Of a DNA stretch of 64,000 nucleotides, positions 26,698 to 35,588 are shown in pieces. Below the pieces are notes generated by a model, which made no database searches, had not been told where the DNA came from, and saw nothing but the letters and a program-made list of their open reading frames with translations. The DNA is taken from contig CBDCYP010000002.1 of assembly GCA_965224235.1 (NCBI GenBank), positions 1,612,001-1,676,000 on the forward strand, read 5' to 3'. The position numbers were made by a program, and so were the translations under genes. The stretch's first letter is position 1, and every line of letters starts with the position of its first letter. This DNA comes from G958295935 sp965224235 (GTDB taxonomy: Bacteria; Chloroflexota; Dehalococcoidia; Lucifugimonadales; Lucifugimonadaceae).

Positions 26698-28304
26698 CCG
26701 GTGTTCCAATCGACGCCAACTCTTCCGTTGGGATTGCCATCGTGAGACTGACGTTGTTCTCACGGTCGATGTTCACCTCGTCCAGAAGAAGCCGCAACGC
26801 CTCGCGGCGCTCGTCGTCGGGCAGGTTGTCCAGCCCGTCGCCAACCCCGCGCGAGCCCACTCGACCACATGCTCCGCCAGCACCCGCTTCTCCGTCTCCC
26901 TGGCCCGATAGTCGTCCAGCTTCGCTCGCAGAGTCTCCAGCCTTTCGGTAATGAACTTGCGCTGGTGGTCCAGCTGCTCCTCGGTTATCTTCCCCGACAC
27001 GTACAGTCTGATGGCCCGGTCTTCCTCGTACTGCACCTTCTGAAGCTCGCGCTCCGTCCCGGCGATCTGTTTCTCCCGTCCTCCGTCATCCTCGCGCTCC
27101 AGAGACTCCAGGCCAGCCAGGTTGAGACCGGGATTCTCCAGCGCCTTCTTGACCTCGCCCCAGACCAGGCCCTCCAGCCGCTCCGCCCGGATCATCGAGT
27201 GTTCGCGGCAAGCCGTGCGGAAGTGCTGCACGCCATAGCACTTGTAGTAGCGGCGCGGAGTCCCCATCTCGTACTTGTAGACCTTGCCGTTGCCCCCGAC
27301 GGTCCGCTTTCTCGTCGCCAGGCAGCCCACGAGCATCCCGCGCTCGGTGCACCGCACCAGATGCTGCAACAGATAGAATATCTTGGTGTTGCGCCCGGAT
27401 TGGGTCCTCCGCTTCTTCATGACGCTCTGCGCCCGGTCTCAGGACTGTTCGTCCACTATCTGCGGGAACGGCGCCGGTATCCACGAATCCTTCTCCTTGT
27501 CGTGGACCCGTATCCCGTCCTCCATCAATATATAGCGGGCCTTGCCGTACCACCAGGTGCCCTTGTAGGTCTCGTTGCTCAGGATGCGGTAGACCTGACC
27601 GTCCCACCAATCCTTGCCCCTATTGGCTACGGGAACGCCGTCAGCCGCTGAGCGATCACCCGCGCCCCCAATCCGTCGTGGAGGCACATGTGGAAGATGC
27701 GCCGAACGACCTCGGTCTCGGCCTCCACTATCTCAGGTCTGCCGTCGTCTCCGACGAGGTAACCGTAGGGGACGTTAGGGGACGTTGCTGACCGGAATGC
27801 GGCCCTGCTTGGCGGCGCCCCGCTTGCCCATAGACGCCCGCTCCCGGAAGTTGTCAAGCTCGATCTTGCCGATGGCTGCCATGAGGCCGAAGGTCTCCAT
27901 GTCGATGGCGTCCATGACGGCCTCGAGATTGATCTGGTGGGCCTCGAAGACCTTCATGAGGGCGGCGACGGGGTACATCCCTCGGTTGAGGCGGTCGGAC
28001 TTCCAGCAGGCGATGGTTTCGAAGCGTCCCTGGCGCGCGTCGGCCAGCATCCTATGGAACTCAGGCCGCTTCTTCAACCAGCCCTGGCCCACCTCCTGGT
28101 AACCTGGTAACCCGCGACGATGGTCAGGCCCCTGCGCTCGCAGTGGGCCTCCATCTCGGAGGTCTGCTCGGTGATGGAGGTCTTGTCCTCCTCGTCCTGG
28201 CTCTGGTCTGACACGCGGTCGTAGATGGCCGCTTTATTGTCCCTCGCCTTCCGGCGCTGCACCTTGATTCCCGGCATGGCCGCCTCCTTTTGCTTCTTGT
28301 CCAT
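26690..28304 (-). pseudogene. Large serine recombinase broken by short tandem duplications
   Basis: Read from 28304 the pieces make a full large serine recombinase: resolvase domain (AAIYDRVSDQSQDEEDKTSI; ...WKSDRLNRG...), recombinase domain (YGYLVGDDGRPEIVEAETEVVRRIF; WWDGQVYRILSNETYKGTWWYGK), zinc ribbon and a coiled-coil tail. The lesions are an 8-bp tandem duplication CCTGGTAA (28095-28110), a 10-bp tandem duplication TAGGGGACGT (27766-27785), a small deletion near 27640, and TGA near 27440 where the family has Trp. Removing the two duplications restores the frame exactly. Zinc-ribbon cysteines are present only in part. Confidence 0.88.
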
Positions 28305-28429
28305 CTGCCGGCGTTCCTAGCCAAAACTGTTGGCCTGAACCGAATCCGACGCTCACTGACGAATCGACTCCTACACTGAGGTCGCCGCCCGGTCGTTCAG
28401 GGTATGGAATTACGCCACATCCCGCCGGG

Positions 28430-28847
28430 GCGCAGCGGGTGCTGCCACCGAAGCCCTGGAAATCGGCTAAAGTCGGAGTCGGTCGTAGCCATGCTCCATA
28501 GCGATCGCTGCGTGCTGGGCGTCAGCGACCAGCTTCCCGGCGGCTCCGGACTCGCGGCACAATCTTTCGAATATGTCCAGGTGATCGGGGCCGGGGGCCA
28601 CAATGCGCGCCGTCGGGCGTTCCAAGAGCGAGGATACGAATGCGAATGACTGATCGAGAGTAGACGGCGGGTCGAAGACTCAGGGGTTGGTCGCGACGCG
28701 GATGAAGCCGGACAAAACGAGGACGGAGAGGGCGAACGGTTCCGGTCCTGTCGCCAAACGGGTAATCCAACCCGCATACTCGGCGTGATCGGGGGTCGAG
28801 TCCTGGATGTGTGCATATATCAGGACATTTACGTCAGGAAGCAGCAA
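28430..28847 (-). pseudogene. vapC: vapC PIN-domain toxin, stop codon plus frameshift
   Basis: From about 28847 (TTG): LLPDVNVLIYAHIQDSTPDH (PIN-domain first Asp), ALSVLVLSGFIRVATNP, TGA, VFDPPSTLDQSFAFVSSLL..., GAAGKLVADAQHAAIAMEHG (second acidic cluster), then a frameshift near 28480 into TDSDFSRFPGLRWQHPL. Both the nonsense codon and the frameshift disable it. It directly follows the antitoxin gene at 28854-29111. Confidence 0.8.
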
Positions 28848-28853
28848 TTCGAA

Positions 28854-29111
28854 TCATCGACGCCCGAGCTTGAATCGGGCCTCGTCATCTTGCGCGTCGA
28901 GCGCCATCGGCCGGTCGAGATCGACTCCGGGGCGGGGATGAACGCCGCGTACGGTCACCAACCGGAATGGCGGCGTCTCCGATGGCTCGCGACGCTTCAG
29001 CGCATCGTCCAGCGTGCTGGAAATAAAGGCGCTCACGCTGATGCCTCGAGCTTCGGCTGCCCGGCGCACCTGCTTCGCTAGCTGGTCATCAAGCGAGATC
29101 GTCGTTCTCAT
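28854..29111 (-). CDS. vapB: Ribbon-helix-helix antitoxin (VapB-like)
   Basis: An 85-residue protein opening MRTTISLDDQLAKQVRRAAEARGISVSAFISSTLDDALKRRE, a ribbon-helix-helix DNA-binding fold, with a C-terminal toxin-binding tail. Intact, while its PIN toxin partner is broken: an orphaned antitoxin like hicB. AT-rich promoter-like sequence (TAGTATAAC on the plus strand) lies just upstream at 29119-29127. Confidence 0.8.
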   Translation of the reverse strand: MRTTISLDDQLAKQVRRAAEARGISVSAFISSTLDDALKRREPSETPPFRLVTVRGVHPRPGVDLDRPMALDAQDDEARFKLGRR

Positions 29112-29183
29112 GATGCATTAGTATAACATTTCTTCATCGTCGAATCAACACTGGTCGAACAAGGAGGGAAGTGAAAAACTCAG

Positions 29184-30526
29184 GGTCGTGTCCCGTCAAG
29201 TGGTGTAAGAGCGTCGCAGATTGATCAGGCTGCCCCTGCGGGCAGCATCGTTGATGCTTCCATGCGGCGCTGATCACTGACGACGACGGCAAGAGCGGGC
29301 AGATAGCGGCGGGTGACCTGCCATTCGTCGTGCTGTTCGGCGATGACTGCCCCGATGAGCCGGCGGACCGCAGCGCGGTTCGGGAAGATGCCCACGACGT
29401 CGGTGCGTCGCCGTATCTCCTTGTTGAGGCGCTCCCGGGGGTTGTTCGACCAGACCTGCGTACAATGCGCCACGGGGAACGCGGCGAAGGCGAGGACCTC
29501 CGGCCCCGCCTCTTCCAGCATCACGGCGGCCTGGGGCAAGCGTTCGTCGAGCATGCTCACCATGCGGCTGTGTTGCGCGTGGATCTCCTCCGGCGAAGGG
29601 CTGCTGGTAGATCGTCCGGACCATGGTCGCCACCCAGGGCTGGGCGCGGCGGGGGACTTTGGAATGCAGGTTGGTCATGAAGTGGGGGCGGCAGCGCTGC
29701 CACGATGCGCCAGCGAAGACCATGGCGATGGCGTCCTTCAGCCCCTGATGAGCGTCGGAGGTCACCAACTGGACCCCATTGAGGCCTCGCGTCGTCAGTG
29801 AACGCAGGAACGCCAGCCAGAACGCGCCGTCCTCACTCGTCCCCACTTCGATGCCGAGCACTTCGCGCATACCCTCGCGGTTGACCCCGGTCGCCGCCAC
29901 GACGCTGACGTTGACCGGTCCGCCCGTCTTCGCGGACCTTCTGGGTCAGCGGCGTCCAGCCACAGGTAGGGATACGGTCCGCCGCCCAACGGCCGCCGAG
30001 GAACGACTCGACGTCGTCGCCGACTCCTGGCAGATGCGGGAGACCTGACTCTTGGAGATGCCCTCGCAGCCGAGAGCTTGCACAGGTCTTCGACGCGGTG
30101 GGTGGAGACGCCCTCCACGTAGGCCTGCTGCACGACGGTGAGCAAGGCGCGCTCGCTGCGTCGGCGCGGTTCGAGCAGAGAGGGGAAGTAGCTGCCCTCC
30201 CGCACCTTGGGGATTCTCAGATCCAGCGTGCCCACCCGGGTGTCCCACGGTCGATCGCTGTACCCATTCCGGTGAGTGAGCCGTTCCGGGCCGTGCCGGT
30301 CTTACTCGTCACTTCGGCCTCCATCACCGCCTGCGCCAACATCGCAGCCCCTCCCGCAAGAAGCCGATGTCGGAGCCATACGCTTCCTTGCGCAGCAGCT
30401 CCAGCACGTCCATCCTGTCCTTGGCCATCGCGTTCACCTCCTTCATCTTTGCGTTGATGAGGGTGACGCGGTGGCCTTTGTCTTGCCAGGCCTTGCTGTC
30501 CTTACACCACCTCCCGGGACACTGCT
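29184..30526 (-). mobile_element. IS256-like element with 8-bp target duplication
   Basis: The ends begin GGTCGTGTCCC (29184) and, on the other strand, AGCAGTGTCCC (30526), and continue as an inverted repeat including GTGGTGTAAG. AAACTCAG is duplicated directly at 29176-29183 and 30527-30534, the 8-bp target duplication expected for IS256. The right copy overlaps the terminus of the next IS (CTCAGAG at 30530), so this element inserted at the very edge of that one. Confidence 0.88.
29225..30440 (-). pseudogene. IS256 (Mutator) transposase, multiple frameshifts
   Basis: Pieces in three frames: AKDRMDVLELLRKEAYGSDIGFLREG (N-terminus, near 30430), GTLDLRIPKVREGSYFPSLLEPRRRSERALLTVVQQAYVEG, GMREVLGIEVGTSEDGAFW with LAFLRSLTTRGL, VTSDAHQGLKDAI (second Asp) and WSNNPRERLNKEIRRRTDVVGIFPN (catalytic Glu region). 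The fold and DDE residues are recognisable but at least three frameshifts separate them, so it is not autonomous. Confidence 0.88.
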
Positions 30527-30529
30527 AAA

Positions 30530-32177
30530 CTCAGAGGCTGTGAGTTTTTTGGGTTCTGTTGTTGTTAGGCGGCATGTTGGTGGCGGAAAGCGCCATTGGG
30601 AAGTTTCACCGGGGCGGGCGCTTGTTGAGGGAGGCAGAATTGCGGGACAGCATTGGCCGCTTTCCGGGCGAATTCACTAGGGAATCCGGATTGACTGGTC
30701 CGGAGCTTATCGGCTGTGCCTGCTTAACCCCCGTGTCTGCCTACGCCATGAACGCCTCCCAACGCAGGAGGTTGTGGGCCACGGCGACAAGGAGCATTAC
30801 GCTGGTGATTTTGGCAAGTCCCCGTACGTTGAATTGGCTCACTCCGTGAAGACGCACCTGGGCGTTCGTCCACTCGGCTACAGACGCCCGCTGCCTGTAT
30901 ATGGCTTTGGCCTCGCCGGTGGCCATCCGTTGACGCCACCTTGCCACGTCCGGCCCGTCCCCGTAGCGGGGATCGTAACGCTCCCGTTCGGGCTTGTTCC
31001 GGGGCAACCTCACCGGCGCATACACACTCACCCCACGTTGCTCCAGAGCGGTGATGTCCTCCCGGGTAGCGAAGCCCCCGTCCATCAGGTAGGAGTCAGG
31101 GCGCCGGCCCGTCCGCCTGACCAGTTGTTCCTCCATGGGCGCCGCTTGCCCTGCGTCCGTACCCGACGATGTGACCCCTACTCCGACGATGATCCCGTTG
31201 GCGCTATCAGTGGCCAGTTCGATATTGCAGGCTGGCCGGAAGCCGCCATCCGGCATCTTCATCACCGTTGCCTGGGGGTCTGTGGTGGATACCCGCGCCT
31301 TCGTAACCTTGGGACGCTGAGCCTTCGCCTTGGTGTGCTGTTGGCGTTCCTTCTTCGCTTGTGCCCGGGGCAAGTACGACAGCGCCTCCCGGACCCGTTC
31401 CTCCCGCTCTCGCGCCGCACGCTCCCGCGCCGCACGTTCACGCCGCGTCACACCGGAATCGGGACGCTCCCGCTCCTGCGCCAGCCGCTCCACCTGCGCC
31501 CGCGCCTCCTCCATGCACCTCTTCAATCCCTGCGCGCCGCGAAAGGACGCGGCGCCGGCGCTCGCCCTCACCCGCATCCCGTCTTGAGCCACACGCTCCA
31601 GCAGGACCGCCCCTGCGGCCATCAGAGAACCTATGATCTGGGTCAAAAGGCCGTCCAGCGCCTCCTGGTGGGCTACCCGGAAGTCAGAGAGCATGTGATA
31701 GTTGACAGGTACGTTCCCCCTCATCCAGCGGTAGGCGTCGTGCTCTTCGCACAAACGCGCCAGCCGGCGGGCGCTCCCTATACCGTCAACCGTGGCCAGA
31801 AGCCACAACGCCAGCAGCGCTTTGGGGTCTGTCGTTGGGCGGCCTGGCCGGTTCTCCACCGCCTTGACCGGCGCATAAAAGGCCGACAGGTCCAACCTCT
31901 CCAAAAAGCTCCATATAACACGGGCCCGATGCTCTTGAGGCAACCGAGATTCCAGGTCCAATACCGCCCACTCAGGCTGATTCCGCACCGGCCGCAGCAC
32001 CCGGGCCTCACCCGGACTCGTTGGCGCAGGCGCTCGCTTCTCCTCGATGGCCGGAAGTTCAAACAGCGTCTCTTCACTCATGTGTTCACCTCGCCGATAT
32101 GGCTGCCCAATATCGTTGTCCAGCAATCAGCCTCTCAATACCATAGGAGCATAAATGATTTATTCACAGGCTCTCAG
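30530..32177 (-). mobile_element. IS1182/IS5-type insertion sequence, intact
   Basis: The termini CTCAGAGGCTGTGAGT (30530) and, from the other strand, CTGAGAGCCTGTGAAT (32177) form an imperfect inverted repeat around a single intact transposase gene. The left terminus carries the IS256 target duplication. Confidence 0.7.
30741..32081 (-). CDS. DDE transposase (IS1182-like, DUF772)
   Basis: About 446 residues from ATG 32081 (AGGTG five nt upstream; an earlier in-frame start at 32126 has no ribosome site). A DUF772-type N-terminus (RPTTDPKALLALWLLATVDGIGSARRLARLCEEH) leads to a long Arg/Glu-rich charged insert, then the catalytic core with D in STTDPQATVM and SYLMDGGFATREDITALEQRG. C-terminal WTNAQVRLHGVSQFNVRGLAKITSVMLL is typical of IS1182/IS5 relatives. 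Frame intact. Confidence 0.85.
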   Translation of the reverse strand: MSEETLFELPAIEEKRAPAPTSPGEARVLRPVRNQPEWAVLDLESRLPQEHRARVIWSFLERLDLSAFYAPVKAVENRPGRPTTDPKALLALWLLATVDGIGSARRLARLCEEHDAYRWMRGNVPVNYHMLSDFRVAHQEALDGLLTQIIGSLMAAGAVLLERVAQDGMRVRASAGAASFRGAQGLKRCMEEARAQVERLAQERERPDSGVTRRERAARERAAREREERVREALSYLPRAQAKKERQQHTKAKAQRPKVTKARVSTTDPQATVMKMPDGGFRPACNIELATDSANGIIVGVGVTSSGTDAGQAAPMEEQLVRRTGRRPDSYLMDGGFATREDITALEQRGVSVYAPVRLPRNKPERERYDPRYGDGPDVARWRQRMATGEAKAIYRQRASVAEWTNAQVRLHGVSQFNVRGLAKITSVMLLVAVAHNLLRWEAFMA

Positions 32178-32300
32178 GTAAAGCCGCGGCTTATCCGCCT
32201 CTCTGGCGGATGATCTGAACCTACTGGAAAGCCCTGGTCAACTGTGACCGGGGCTTTTGTACGGTAAAATTGCGCCATCCAACCCTAGGAGACAACCCTA

Positions 32301-32999
32301 ATGGAGAACAGAATCGTCTCGCTCATCGCAGGAGCATTTTCAGGCATAGTCACAGGCATAGTCATTGGATTTCTGCTATTGGGCATTGGAGCCGCGTCGT
32401 GGGTGGGCGTCACGGGAGACCAGCCGGAAACCCTGGGGGCCATCGAGGAATTGGCCTATGCCCAAGAAGACGCGGCGAAGCGTTTGGACTCAATATCGGA
32501 ATCCCTGGATTCCCTCAAGGAGTTAACCGATGCCCGAGAGGACACCACGAAGCGTTTGGACTCAATATCGGAATCCCTGGATTCCCTCAAGGAGTTAACC
32601 GATGCCCGAGAGGACACCACGCAGCGTTTGGACTCAATGGCGGGCTCCCTGGATTCCCTCAAGGAGTTGACCGATGCCCGAGAGGACACCACGAAGCGTT
32701 TGGACTCAATGGCGGGCTCCCTCATCACACTAGAGGATACGGTCAGACGGCTTGAATCAGTCGGCGGCGAGTTGGGCGCCATTCCACTGTGGGTTGATGG
32801 GACATCACAAGCGGATGCCCAAAAACTTCTTGAAGATTGCTTCTCGGAGAGGCTAGGTGCGATAGGGCCACTTCTCATGGACGAGTCGTTGGGTGGGCAG
32901 CCGTTCCAAGACTTCATTGAAGTAATGATTGATGAATCGGGAATGGATTATGCCGGGGGCACTCGTTTCATGGGGGTGATGTTTGGGTGTTGGCGCTAA
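32301..32999 (+). CDS. Membrane-anchored coiled-coil protein with four 24-residue repeats
   Basis: A 232-residue protein. One N-terminal membrane segment (IVSLIAGAFSGIVTGIVIGFLLLGIGAASWV) is followed by four tandem 24-residue repeats (consensus ELTDAREDTTKRLDSISESL plus DSLK, about 50-145) that are near identical in DNA and helical in character, then a globular C-terminus (DAQKLLEDCFSERLGAIGPLL...). Upstream at about 32260 is TAAAAT, a possible -10. I do not recognise the family. It may be a rod-like spacer presenting the C-terminal domain outside the membrane; copy number of the 72-bp repeat could vary. Confidence 0.7.
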   Translation: MENRIVSLIAGAFSGIVTGIVIGFLLLGIGAASWVGVTGDQPETLGAIEELAYAQEDAAKRLDSISESLDSLKELTDAREDTTKRLDSISESLDSLKELTDAREDTTQRLDSMAGSLDSLKELTDAREDTTKRLDSMAGSLITLEDTVRRLESVGGELGAIPLWVDGTSQADAQKLLEDCFSERLGAIGPLLMDESLGGQPFQDFIEVMIDESGMDYAGGTRFMGVMFGCWR

Positions 33000-33145
33000 C
33001 TGGCGGTTCCCCGTCAATCTTGTAAATGTGTCAAAACAAGCCATTCAGACGCCACAGTGCACTTCGCACTCGTTTCTGAACTCGTCTGCATGGCCATCGG
33101 CTCCGATCTCCGCCTCCCCGGCAGGGCTGATGACGGTCAGGGTTC

Positions 33146-33163
33146 GGGGGGGGGGGGGGGGGG
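33146..33163 (+). repeat. Poly-G tract of 18
   Basis: Eighteen consecutive G in an intergenic region. Either a slippage-prone tract or an assembly artefact; no gene spans it. Confidence 0.9.
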
Positions 33164-33186
33164 CAGAACACGCTACAGGGTCCAAA

Positions 33187-33250
33187 TAGTTGGCCCACGC
33201 ACACTGAAGGCCCCCGGCGCGCTGAAGGGCCGCGCGCCGGGGGCCAACTA
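33187..33250. other. Pair of mutually exclusive GC-rich hairpins
   Basis: Outer arms TAGTTGGCCC (33187-33196) and GGGCCAACTA (33241-33250) are perfectly complementary. Inner arms GGCCCCCGGCGCGC (33209-33222) and its complement (33232-33245) share part of the right arm, so only one structure can form at a time. It lies just beyond the 3' end of the RepA-like operon and may be its terminator or an element end. Confidence 0.7.
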
Positions 33251-33276
33251 CTCTAGGGAGTGGAAAGCATGGACCC

Positions 33277-33465
33277 TTAGCCGTCGGCCGCGAAGCCCGT
33301 AGCGTGACACTTCACCGCGAGGCCGCCGCCGTCGAATTCTTTGATGGCCATCGACGAACCCCGCGGGTTCCCGCCGTGACAATGGCCCGGTGTCCGGTAC
33401 CAATCACCGGAACGGCGGGCCCGAAGCCGAGCGGCCAAGTCGCGCTCGAAGAGATGCCGCCACAC
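33277..33465 (-). CDS. Small CHC2-like zinc-finger protein
   Basis: 62 residues. YRTPGHCHGGNPRGSSMAIK followed by EFDGGGLAVKCHATGFA resembles the CHC2 zinc finger of plasmid or phage primases (Cys/His pair, Ser-rich loop, IKEFDDGGL-like strand, then KCHAGC). Here the last Cys is missing (KCHATGF), so it may be degenerate. It follows the RepA-like ATPase gene by 27 bp on the same strand, the context expected for a replication module. Confidence 0.45.
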   Translation of the reverse strand: MWRHLFERDLAARLRARRSGDWYRTPGHCHGGNPRGSSMAIKEFDGGGLAVKCHATGFAADG

Positions 33466-33492
33466 AACGAGGACCTGCGCTAGGCCCCGGCC

Positions 33493-34500
33493 CTATGCCG
33501 CCGATACCGTGACAATGACCTTCTTTGTCTGCCTGACCATGCCGCCGCGGGAGCCATGCGTCTCAGACTCAAACGTAAATGAATAGTCACCCAAGATGAC
33601 ACCGACCGGCGGCTCAAACCTTGCCGTTGTTCCTGATACCGTTGCCCACGTCTCCCCGCTTGTACGGCGCATGCCAGGACCGGGGAGCGCGAGGGTGCTT
33701 GGGGCCGCCGCCCTACCCTGCCGCCCGCCGCCTGCAGCGAAGCCCGTAACGCGCCATCGGTACCCGTCCGTTGTGTCTGGTTCCAGGCCCAGGGTCGGCC
33801 AGGGTCGGCCATAGTTGGCCCTGACCTGTTGCAGCAAGGCAGCGGTCGCGCTCTCCGAAGGGCGGCTTAGGGAAAGTAGGGAGCGCGCCCCGACTGGTTC
33901 GCGGCTCAGAACGAGCACCGCGACGTTGTGCGCTTTTGCCCATCCGCCCAGGTGCTGAACGTAGGCCCGCCCTGCTTCGTCGCTGCCGTCGCTGCCCTCA
34001 TAAGCCGCCCGCAACGGATCAAGAACAAACACGCTGGCCCTGCCCGCCGCCGCCTCAAACTGAACACCGGCGCGGGTAGGGCCGCCCGCCGTGAAGCGTT
34101 CAAGGTCCACGGCCCACAACGGCCCCGTCAGGTCCGCAATGCGCAGATTCCCTAATCCTTCCCGTGTCACCCACGGGGCCGCCGGGCCTGCAATGCGCGA
34201 AAGCCGCCGGGCCTGTTCGTCGCTGCCGTCGTCCCAGCTGGCATACACAACGGGCGCGCCTTCGGAGGGTATGGCGGCCCCGACGGGCGGGGCATCCGCG
34301 CCCGCTATCCAGCGGTGTTCAGGCCCGCCGCCGGACGCTATCCCCGCCGCCATTTGCAGGGCCAAGGTTGACTTCCCGATTCCGTCGGGCCCATCGAGGC
34401 AAGTAACGCAACCGATGGGCAGCAGCCCGTCGATGGCGTACGCGCGTTCGTCAGGTTCCCCGATGTCGGCCCAGGTGGTTATCTCCATTGAAGCAGTCAT
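33493..34500 (-). CDS. RepA-like AAA_25 ATPase (replicative helicase type)
   Basis: A 335-residue protein of the hexameric RecA-fold RepA/AAA_25 family found on plasmids and integrative elements. Walker A is CLDGPDGIGKSTLALQMA (about 36-50), YASWDDGSDEQARRLSRI carries the second acidic motif, Walker B is VFVLDPL (about 155), and VLVLSREP is sensor-like. The last 90 residues are Gly/Ala-rich and do not fit the family. ATG 34500 is preceded by AGAGGTGA, which also holds the stop of the upstream gene. Probably the replication or mobilisation ATPase of the 33-38.6 kb element. Confidence 0.8.
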   Translation of the reverse strand: MTASMEITTWADIGEPDERAYAIDGLLPIGCVTCLDGPDGIGKSTLALQMAAGIASGGGPEHRWIAGADAPPVGAAIPSEGAPVVYASWDDGSDEQARRLSRIAGPAAPWVTREGLGNLRIADLTGPLWAVDLERFTAGGPTRAGVQFEAAAGRASVFVLDPLRAAYEGSDGSDEAGRAYVQHLGGWAKAHNVAVLVLSREPVGARSLLSLSRPSESATAALLQQVRANYGRPWPTLGLEPDTTDGYRWRVTGFAAGGGRQGRAAAPSTLALPGPGMRRTSGETWATVSGTTARFEPPVGVILGDYSFTFESETHGSRGGMVRQTKKVIVTVSAA

Positions 34501-34503
34501 CTT

Positions 34504-34782
34504 TCACCTCTCGTTTTCGCTAGTAGTGGGGCCGTTATCTGGGTCGTCGGTGGTAGGCGGTAAGCCTGACTCAGCGCGCGCCTGTTTCAGGGCAGCCAGT
34601 AGTTCCCTGTAGACAACTCCCACCTCCCAAGGGTCCTCGCGTTCAATAACAGACCGGAGGAACGCAATCTGCTCGTAATCTTCAATGATGCCCGCCGGGC
34701 TATCGTCGCGTTCCATTGAGCACAAATCCTCGTAAACAAGCTTCAGGCCGTCAAGTCGCGTCATGTCGTGCACTTTCTCCAT
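34504..34782 (-). CDS. Small acidic helical protein upstream of the RepA-like gene
   Basis: 92 residues from ATG 34782 (another ATG at 34764). Helical and acidic: LDGLKLVYEDLCSMERDD, AGIIEDYEQIAFLRSVIERE, VGVVYRELLAALKQARAESG. It ends 3 nt before the ATPase start, so it is coupled to it. The upstream extension of this frame into the GC-rich repeat region is not coding. Unknown family; possibly a replication accessory protein. Confidence 0.55.
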   Translation of the reverse strand: MEKVHDMTRLDGLKLVYEDLCSMERDDSPAGIIEDYEQIAFLRSVIEREDPWEVGVVYRELLAALKQARAESGLPPTTDDPDNGPTTSENER

Positions 34783-34887
34783 GCCCGCGCTAACGAATAG
34801 CGGAACACCCCAGAGGAATCGCAGGGCCTCCCCCCTGCGTCTAGGCCGCGGCCATGGTATCCGACGCCATGCCTGACCTGTCGGCAA

Positions 34888-35552
34888 CAGGGCCCGCACC
34901 GGGCCCCCTGCCCGTCGGCGCCGTTGGCGTAGGCCCGTCGATGCAACCGCGGCGGCCGACGACGGGCCGGATGTTCCGGGGCCGCCGGAATCGGCCCGGC
35001 CGACTTCCACAAGCGGGCGGGCAGGGCCGACGTGTCCGCAACGCGGCCCTCCGATTCCGGCGGATGGGCCCTAGGCCGTCGCGGGGTTGTCGGCGGGCTG
35101 TACTCGTACGACTTGCCGCCGGAACGATTCGGTCGTGGGCCGACGACGCGGGCGGGCCTCGATGCAACCGCGGCGGCCGCCGGGCCGGATGTTCCGGGGC
35201 CGCCGGAATCGGCCCGGCCGACTTCCACAAGCGGGCGGGCCCTAGGTCGTCGCGGGGTTGTCGGCGGGCTCGGGCCGCTGGCCGGGCATCCTGAGAAGGG
35301 AATACGGCCCGCACCGGGGCCCCTGCCCGTCGGGGCCGTTGGCGTAGGCCCGTCGATGCAACCGCGGCGTCCGACGACGGGCCGGATGTTCCGGGGCCGC
35401 GGGAATCGGCCCGCCCGACTCCCGCAAGCGGGCCGCCATGCCCGACGGATGGGCCCTAGGTCCACGCGCTGCCCTCGGCGGGCTGTACTCGTACGACTTG
35501 CCGCCGAATCCGATGTTCCGCCGGAACGATTCGGTCGTGCTACGAAACGCAC
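34888..35552. repeat. GC-rich hairpin cassette array
   Basis: About 660 bp of very GC-rich, noncoding DNA assembled from at least two modules. Module A (34888-35025, 35154-35245, 35304-35440) contains GATGCAACCGCGGCG and GGATGTTCCGGGGCCG with self-complementary parts. Module B (35063-35139, 35447-35552) contains GGATGGGCCCTAGG, GGCGGGCTGTACTCGTACGA and GCCGGAACGATTCGGTCGTG. Parts recur inverted at 38455-38601. Open frames here are composition artefacts. It lies between the RepA-like operon and the protease genes, where an origin or recombination site could be. Confidence 0.8.
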
Positions 35553-35588
35553 CGCGGGCAGGTAGCGTCGGCCCCAAGAGGCGCGAAG

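Noticed and set aside
30774..32213. 479-codon open frame antisense to the IS1182-like transposase
   Set aside because: The sense strand encodes a full DDE transposase; the antisense frame is Pro/Arg-rich shadow.
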